Source of the DNA: Rhineura floridana
Lineage: Eukaryota; Chordata; Lepidosauria; Squamata; Rhineuridae
Direction of reading: 5' to 3'
DNA length: 64,000 nucleotides
NCBI RefSeq assembly: GCF_030035675.1
Contig: NC_084497.1
Location: 30,206,437 to 30,270,436, forward strand
Below, one piece after another: positions 30,761 to 64,000 of the stretch. Numbering within the stretch: the stretch's first letter is position 1; the number at the start of each line of letters is the position of its first letter. The notes under the pieces were generated by a model. The model saw only the letters and a list, made by a program, of their open reading frames with translations, searched no databases and had not been told where the DNA came from. Made by a program: the position numbers and the translations under genes.

Positions 30761-31262
30761 TTTTCCTCATGCAAGAACCTGCTGCAAGGAAAATCAAGTG
30801 GCTTTCAGAGAACCTGTTTTTGTGGTTTTCTGTCTTGTGTCACTCCGTTTCTGCCGACTGGTGTATTCTGCTGGCTTTGATTACTTACCCATTTGCATTA
30901 AGGCATGCCTGTTAAACCACACCTGTCCTGTCTGAAAGATGGTCCTGTTGTAGTTAAAAAAACATTTTTTTCACTATCCACTTGAGGGGAAAATTCTCCT
31001 AAAAGGGCACCAAGAAACTTTTGGATCCTTGTAAACGTTGGAGGAACCTGGGCATCTCTACTTTCCAGTTAAGGCATTTATAGAGACCCCTTGTATTTTA
31101 TTTTTGTGGGTGTTATGACCCAGCACCTTAAGAAGCCATCTAATGAATGTAGAGCCAATTTGAGTGTTCCTGAAGTTGCTTATGCTTTTTCTGTTAAGGG
31201 CTGGAGGGGTGAAGCCTTCACTGCAACTTCAGATTGAGACGTTTGCAGGCCTTCCCTGGTAC

Positions 31263-31450
31263 AGAGAAAGCTGTCTTATATAGTCAGATTGTTGATCCAT
31301 CTAGTTCAGTATTGTCTACACTGACTGGCAGCAGCTCTCCAGGGTTTCAGGCAGGGAGTCTGTCCCAGCCCCACCTGGAGATGGCAAGGATTAAACCTTG
31401 CACCTTCAGCATGCAAGGCAGATGCTCTACCACAGAGCTACGATGGCCCT
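31263..31450 (-). repeat. tRNA-derived SINE, near full length
   Basis: Reverse copy; the head ends in CTACCACAGAGCTACGATGG (A-box complement), with ACTGACTGGCAGCAGCTCTC in the body. Confidence 0.7.
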
Positions 31451-31985
31451 TCCTCTTAAGGGGAGGTCAAACGTCTTTGGCCGATAAGCCCCATATCCAG
31501 CCTGCAACAACTTCCCTTTTTCCAGTTTCGATGGAAATAAATCCATCCAACAGCAACATCTGCAGAGTAAACAGTGGTGAGGTACTGTGCGCTGGGAAAA
31601 AGTGCCTTGCCTTGTCTGGTACTGTTCCAGAATCAGTGCCTGTTTGCATGTGCTGAAACAGTAGCATTTCCCACTCAGCTGGTAAAGAGCTGCTCAACGT
31701 TCTGCCTCGCCCAGGTGATGAAGCAGAGAGGCTTTTGTAAGTGGCATGAGATAGATCTTTCTCTCACCCCCCAGACCTGTCGTATGGCACAAATACATTT
31801 GTATTGGTCAACAGACTAGGAAACACTTGTGGTTGCCAGCACATGGCCATTTCTAGTCCTTCCCTTGCAGAGGGAAAATGGGGTGGAAGAAGTTCAACAG
31901 GACGAGAAATTTGGGGGTGGGGTTCATGTGGAAGATCGTAAGGAGTTATACTGAGTTGCACCACCCAGCCGAGTACTCGCTCCAC

Positions 31986-32112
31986 CAGGGTTGGAGAACA
32001 TCTGTGGCCCGCCAGATGTTACTGGACTACCTTCAGCCATGACCATGGGCCTTGCTGGCTGGGGTTAGCAGGAGCTGAAGGCCAATAACATCTGGAGGCC
32101 AGCACTGGCCTG
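31986..32112. mobile_element. hAT-like fold-back element
   Basis: AACATCTGTGGCCCGCCAGATG on the left (positions 32000-32019) pairs with CATCTGGAGGCCAGCA on the right. It abuts a SINE fragment at 32113. Confidence 0.6.
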
Positions 32113-32235
32113 TAATGACGGGCAGCAGCTCTCCAGGGCTTCAGACAGGAGACTCTTCCAGTGTTACCTGGAGATGCCCAGGATTGGACCTGGGACCTTC
32201 TGCATGCAGAGCAGATGCTCTGCCATTGAGCAAAT
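32113..32235 (-). repeat. tRNA-derived SINE, 3'-truncated
   Basis: Reverse copy with GGGCAGCAGCTCTCCAGGGC and GACCTTCTGCATGCAGAGCA; the terminal GGCAGCTT part is missing. Confidence 0.6.
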
Positions 32236-33061
32236 TTTTGATCTTGACTCACAGCTGAGCAATTTTGTCCATCTCTGAGCCAGCACAGAAGCCAAGGCCT
32301 CTGTGTTGGGAGTTCAGGGCTCCAAACTCTGCCCTTTGGCTCGTGTTGGTGTCAGGATGGAGTTGGTGGGAATCTTCATCTGATAATATTTTCGCTTAAT
32401 TTTTTATTATTAAAAATCTCATCTCTTGGGAAAACTCTGAGCCCTCAGGGTTGGGTTGGCTTTAACGAGAGAAATGGGGAAAGCTCCACCCTTTCAAAAA
32501 AATAGATTTGCCTATTTTTCTAGAACTTCAGCTTCAGCCATATCTTTTAAGAATTCAAGCTTAGGCCAGCCTTCTTCAGCCTTTAGTCCAAAACATCTGC
32601 AGGGCAGCAGATTAGGGTAGCCTGCCTTAGCCTATATATGATGCCCCGTTAAGAAATATGGTGTTCCCAATAATGGGTGAGGGCTCCTGAAAAATTATTA
32701 GAGATTTTAGATGAGTTAGGTGGCTTCTCTACAAAGAACAGTGGGATCTTGGGAGCTATCACATGTTTTTGTTTTAATCATGATCCAAGAGTTTACCACC
32801 ACTGCTGCCACCATTTATGATCATAATTTGCAGACGATGGTAAACTTGAAGCTGAGATCTTTTTCACAAGAGACTGTCCTACGTGCTCATGTGAAACTTG
32901 GCATGCAACAGAATACGTTTAGATTGGGAATGGAGGTGGAGACAGTGTCCAGTTGTTGCCCCTGTCTAGATATGGAGTTCTTATACAGGAACATAAACCC
33001 TGTGTGGTAAACTAGCTGGAGGGACAATTTTGAAATCCTGCCTGGAAGCAGAGTGAAAACA

Positions 33062-33330
<269 letters not shown>

Positions 33331-33834
33331 CTAAATAAGCAGTTCCTAAATGGAGAATGAGCCAGATCCTCTTTTGATCCTTTTCAAAGCCGTCTTTGGC
33401 TATACAGAGGTGCTCTGGAACTTTTTTTGCTAATCTGCTTTCCCCTTTGCCATTGTAAATCCAAGCAGAGTCACCTTAACCCATTTGATTGCTGCCCTTA
33501 AGCTCAACCTTTTTTCAACAGAGTCAGCGGGCTTTCAGGAATCCTCACACTGTTTTGCTTCAATGCCCATCATCCTTCTAGGCTATGAACATATTTGGTT
33601 GGGCTGGGGTGTGGCCTTGCTGCTGGTGGCTTCAGCATTGTGGGAGCATCTGGGGTTTTATTTCCCTAATCAAGTGATTTTTTGTTGTTGTCATTAGTAG
33701 CCCACATCGGAATTATTTTTAATAATACTTGGGGATTGTTTCTCAACAGGAAAAACATGTAAAAGCATTTTTAAAAAATTAAAAGTTTTATCATAACGGT
33801 TGTCTGGTTGGATTTTTTCCCTCCCTCTCGCAGT

Positions 33835-34450
33835 AAAACTGGAACCCAGCTGGGGCCATCCAATGAAGCTGAAGGTTGGGGGAGATTCAGGACAGAAAAG
33901 AGGAAGAACCTCTTCACACCGTGCATAGCTAAACTCTTAACTCAGGGAGGTATGCCTGGCGCCATCACCTGTTCTTAGGCACCAGGTAAAAACTTTCCTT
34001 TTTACCCATGCTTTTGGCCCTTAATTTGAAGGGCTTTAGGTATCAGTGGCCTCTTTTAATGCGGCAGGCCTTGCAAGACCTGTCTTTATTTGTACTGATC
34101 TGTTTTTAGGTTGAGTTGTGTTTGTTGTTTTAATGGGTTTGTTATAATTGGTTTTAATCTTCTTCGTGTAAGTCGCTTTGAGTTGCTTTGCAAGGAAAGC
34201 GACTAATATCAATAATAATAATAATGACAACTTGCTGCCATGGGATTTAACAATGGCCACCAACTTTGGATGGCTTTAAAAGAAGATTAGACTAATTCAT
34301 GAAGGAGGATAAGGCTATCAATGGCTATCTTGCCTCCACTTAGAAGGCACTATGCCTCTGAATAGCAGTTTCTGGGGAGCATAAACTGGGAGAGTGCTGC
34401 TGTTGTGATCGTCTTATCGAGGATGCTAGACTAGATGGGCCTTTGGTGTG
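33835..34450 (+). repeat. CR1-like LINE 3' end, interrupted by another retroposon
   Basis: GAGATTCAGGACAGAAAAGA through CTCTTAACTC (to about 33945) and AACAATGGCCACCAACTTTG onward (from about 34248) are consecutive parts of one CR1-like 3' end. Between them lies a different repeat ending in TAATATCAATAATAATAATA. Confidence 0.65.
33946..34225 (+). repeat. LINE/retroposon tail inserted in a CR1-like copy
   Basis: Contains TTTTAATGGGTTTGTTATAA and GTAAGTCGCTTTGAGTTGC, and ends in an ATA/ATAAT run, the pattern of an L2-like LINE tail. It splits the surrounding element. Confidence 0.55.
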
Positions 34451-35499
34451 TGTGTGTGATGCTGGAGCACTTTTGTAGTCTTGCTTACATCCCTTCAAGC
34501 TCTTCTAAGCACCTTTCCCACTGTGCTGATTGTTCTGTCAAGTAGGACAGGTTTAGTTTAGCATCTGTGGGTGTGATGCCTTTGAAGATTGCTTCCTTTG
34601 CCAAATTGGCAAGCTCTCTTGGTGAAGTAGGCCTGCAAGTTGCCTGTTTGGGCTTGCTTCTCTCTTCCCTTTCAAGTAGGGTAGCCAACTCTGTGGTCTT
34701 TTTTTCCCCTTGTCATGGTATGACTCATGTGCCTTTAAGAAACAGTAATGGATTTCACAGGTGAAGCTTTGACAGGCTGAGAACAGGGGAAATCAACTTG
34801 CATTTCACGTTTGGAACAGAACGGATCCAAAGAGCTATCTTAACTCGTAAGAAAATCTACATTAGGGCAATACTTGACCAACTGCCATGTTGCATGCTAT
34901 TTTGTAACGCTTTGGTTGGCCTGATAAAAATATTGCCCTAAGGTGGACGTTGGAATTATTGTAAGGCTGATAGAACTTCACCTCAAAGGAGGGTTTTAAT
35001 TCATTAATGATGAGACTCCTAGAGCACGTTATAGATAACTTGGGAGGGAAAAAAGGCCCCCTTCAGCCTTGCAATCTCAAAATATAAGACACACAAGGAA
35101 AACGAATTGGGAGGAAGGAGGAAATAAGCAAACTGAGGCAGTTCTTAGAAGTGTCTAAACCTGGTCGCAACCCTATGCACACTTACCTGGGTATAAGTCC
35201 TGTTGAACACAGTAGGGCTGGCTTCTAAATAAGCATATACAGGGTTTTTGTTGGACACCTCTCTGTATCTAGTGCTAAAGGGTGGTGGACAATAAACGTG
35301 TAAACAGTAGCCCATTGATACCAGAAGGGAGTCTTGCTGGTATGGTATACTGTCACCTCCTTTTTATTGCACATGGCAACCATTTTGTGCTGACACCCAC
35401 AATGCTTTTATCAATATATGGTTACTGGCACCTCATGTTTTACCAAAAAAAGCACTGTGTCTCTCACACACACACATCAGCAGAGGGGTACCAGTGTTG

Positions 35500-35630
35500 T
35501 CAAGGAGACTTTCCCCACACATGCGCTCTTCCCTTGGGCATCTGGCTGGCCACTGTGTGAACAGGATACTGGACTAGATGGGCCCCCTTTGGCCTGATCC
35601 AGCAGCCAGGCTCCTCTTAGGCTCTTCTGG
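35500..35630 (+). repeat. CR1-like LINE terminal fragment
   Basis: GGGCATCTGGCTGGCCACTG, GAACAGGATACTGGACTAGA and GGCTCCTCTTAGGCTCTTC form the family's 3' end. Confidence 0.65.
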
Positions 35631-35877
35631 AGGTTTTTGGTATGTGGTAAAAATCGTTCAAGAGCACCTGTGGGAGTAGTGATTATTTAATTTGGTATTT
35701 ATAACTTGCCTTTCTCTGATTAAATCCTACTCAGCTTACAAATATAGCTTCTCTTGCAACTGAACAATGAGAAGATAAGACTGCTGGACTGAAGACAGAG
35801 GAGGTCTGGGTTCAAAGCAGCATTCAGCCATGAAGCTGCACAGGCAGACCTTGTTGGGCCTGGCTTGCCCTCTCAGC

Positions 35878-36350
35878 TACCTCACAGGGTGGTTGCAGGA
35901 AGAGCAACAAGGCAAGTGCCTCTCACACACACACACAAAACCTAACCTACCTCACAGGCTTGTTGTGAGGAAAACACGAGGAACTGAGTGTAATTCTTTC
36001 CCTTAACCTAGGCTACCTCACAGGATTTTTGTGAGAAAAACAAGGTGCCTGAGAAGGTGTGTGTGTATTCATATCTTACCCAAGCCTACCCCACAGGACA
36101 ACCATAAAGGGACACAGGGAGCTGTCTTGTATGGAGTCAGACCGCTGGTCCATCTAGCTCAGCATGGTCTGCTCTGACTGGCAGCAGCTCTCCAGGATTT
36201 TAGAGGGGCCATACCCAGCCCTACGTGGAGATGCCACAAATTGAGCCATGCACAGCGGTTGCTCTGCCACTGAGCTATGGCCTGATCCCAAGCACTGTGA
36301 TGGCTGCCCCTTCTCTTTGAGCTTAGTTTACCTCACAGGTTTGTTGTGAG
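35878..36350. repeat. Irregular cluster of CCTCACAGG units
   Basis: CTACCTCACAGG(G/C/A)..TTGTGAGGA-like units recur near 35879, 35949, 36015, 36090 (diverged) and 36331, with spacings of about 66-75 bases for the first four, separated by short CA/GT runs. The last is set apart by a SINE at 36113-36285. Confidence 0.55.
36113..36285 (-). repeat. tRNA-derived SINE
   Basis: Reverse copy with GTCCATCTAGCTCAGCATGG, CTCTGACTGGCAGCAGCTCT and CTCTGCCACTGAGCTATGGC. Confidence 0.65.
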
Positions 36351-36548
36351 GAGGCTATTATTGTCCGAAAGGATGGGATTAAAATTGAGAGTGCGTTTTT
36401 TGGGCGAAGCAAGGGAGTTTACAAACAGTAAAGACCTCTAAGTATATATACAGGTGTGTGTAATGTGTGTGTGCGTGGGCATATCACACACACATATAGA
36501 TATAGATATATACCAAAAAATGGCTTGTTAGAATGTACATCAAGATTT

Positions 36549-36645
36549 TTGGGTTATATCCAACTGAGTTTTATTCAGAGTAGACGCACTGAAATTAATG
36601 GACGCAAATTATGTCTATTAATCCCTGTGGGTCTACTTTGAAATA
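36549..36645. mobile_element. Fold-back element, GTTGTATCC family
   Basis: GGGTTATATCCAACTGAG, CAGAGTAGACGCACTGAAAT and CTGTGGGTCTACTTTG; right end eroded. Confidence 0.5.
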
Positions 36646-36789
36646 TTGAATGGTTTATAAACGCTCTTACGTATATAAATATATAAAATTTCATATATTA
36701 TGCACGCTTGGGTAAAGTTCTTTCAAAACTGTCAATATACACACAGCACACGTGCATATGTGTGTGTGTGTGTTACACAGTCTCTTTTG

Positions 36790-37320
36790 TGCCCCTTCCT
36801 CCTCAGGCCTCCCGAACTACACTTCCCGGCCTCCTTTGCGCGGCGCAGGGCGGCGGCTGAGAGGGCGGCTCCGTGCCTGCCCCGCCCTCTCTCCTTCCCG
36901 CCCAATCCCCGCTCGGCGGCTCAGAGAGGAGGCCCGAGGCCGCGGTGAGAGGCGGGCGAGCGGGCGTCCCTCCTCCTCGGCCCCTGTCACGAGGCGGCAT
37001 CTCCTCCTCCTCGTCGTCTGCCGGTCCCACCCGCAGGATCCGCGCCTGGGAACGGGGCCCTCACCTCGGCCATGGCGGCGGCTCCGCTCCGCCTCCCCTG
37101 CTCCTCCTGCTCCTCGTCTTTCCCCCGAGGTGACCCACTGGGGCCCTGACAGGGAAGGGCAGAGCGGGGCGCCGCCTCTCTCTCTCTCTCTCTGCCGCCC
37201 ACCGAGACCCGCAGGACGGAGGGCCCGCGAGGGGGCGGCGGCGGCGGCATCAGCAGCCGGAGGCGTCGCCGGGGGCCGCGACGGAGGGCCCCGGGCAGGA
37301 GGGGCAGCGGCGCCCCGGCC
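36790..37320 (+). promoter_or_regulatory. PLEKHM2 CpG-island promoter and 5'UTR
   Basis: Strongly GC- and CpG-rich from about 36810 to 37520. AACTACACTTCCCGG at 36815-36829 resembles the ZNF143 site (ACTACAATTCCC), a common core-promoter element of housekeeping genes. No TATA box is seen. The long open frames here in both directions are composition artefacts. Confidence 0.6.
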
Positions 37321-63813
<26,493 letters not shown>

Positions 63814-64000
63814 GTAAGTTGGCTCTGCCATGGGCCAGCCTGGCTGCTGCCTCGCTCTGCCTCTCCTGGCGGTTCTCCTGAGCCCTCGGAAGGGTGGCTG
63901 TGCATTGCCCGCTTGCCCTCAGTTCCCTCTCTGAGCACAACAGTCCTGCTCGTGTCTTTGCACTTGCTGTGGCCATCACACCATGACAGTGCCACTGCTT

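Noticed and set aside
35878-36110. A CRISPR-like array from regularly spaced CTCACAGG units
   Set aside because: The units are short, degenerate and irregularly spaced, and the setting is a vertebrate chromosome.

Overview
This is vertebrate nuclear DNA, most likely from a squamate reptile (lizard or snake). Four conserved vertebrate protein genes, all on the + strand, are split into short exons with consensus GT/AG junctions. The repeat content fits squamates: many CR1-like LINE 3' ends, an RTE/BovB-type LINE fragment, a 5S-rRNA-headed SINE, a tRNA-derived SINE in about 20 copies, two families of short fold-back DNA elements and very long perfect (GT)n tracts. There is no bacterial, plasmid or phage content, and I recognised no retrovirus, LTR element or Polinton.

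Layout. (1) 231-3202: the last four coding exons of SH2D5, including its whole SH2 domain. (2) 4350-13435: DDOST, complete in 11 exons, with a compact GC-rich promoter and an AATAAA signal at 13411. (3) 14008-27508: DDI2, in nine exons coding a 405-residue shuttle protease of the retropepsin fold. A large tenth exon encodes the RSC1A1 reading frame (575 residues from its own ATG), which ends in a UBA domain. Exon 8 can join this exon in frame, giving a predicted 986-residue DDI2-RSC1A1 protein. (4) 27509-36780: 9.3 kb of intergenic repeats. (5) 36800-64000: PLEKHM2 (SKIP), 19 of its expected 20 coding exons; only the final exon lies beyond the right edge.

Every splice phase was checked by hand: exon lengths sum to 449 codons for DDOST, 405 for DDI2 and 956 for the PLEKHM2 part seen here. 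I found no frameshift or stop in these host genes.

The gene order is itself notable. From memory of the human map, SH2D5-KIF17-DDOST lie together in 1p36.12, while DDI2/RSC1A1-PLEKHM2 lie about 5 Mb away in 1p36.21 next to AGMAT. Here KIF17 is missing from its expected place: only 1.5 kb separates the SH2D5 stop from the DDOST start. DDI2 starts less than 1 kb after the DDOST stop. The four genes do not form one pathway: SH2D5 is a signalling adaptor, DDOST an ER N-glycosylation subunit, DDI2 a ubiquitin-directed protease and PLEKHM2 a lysosome-kinesin linker.
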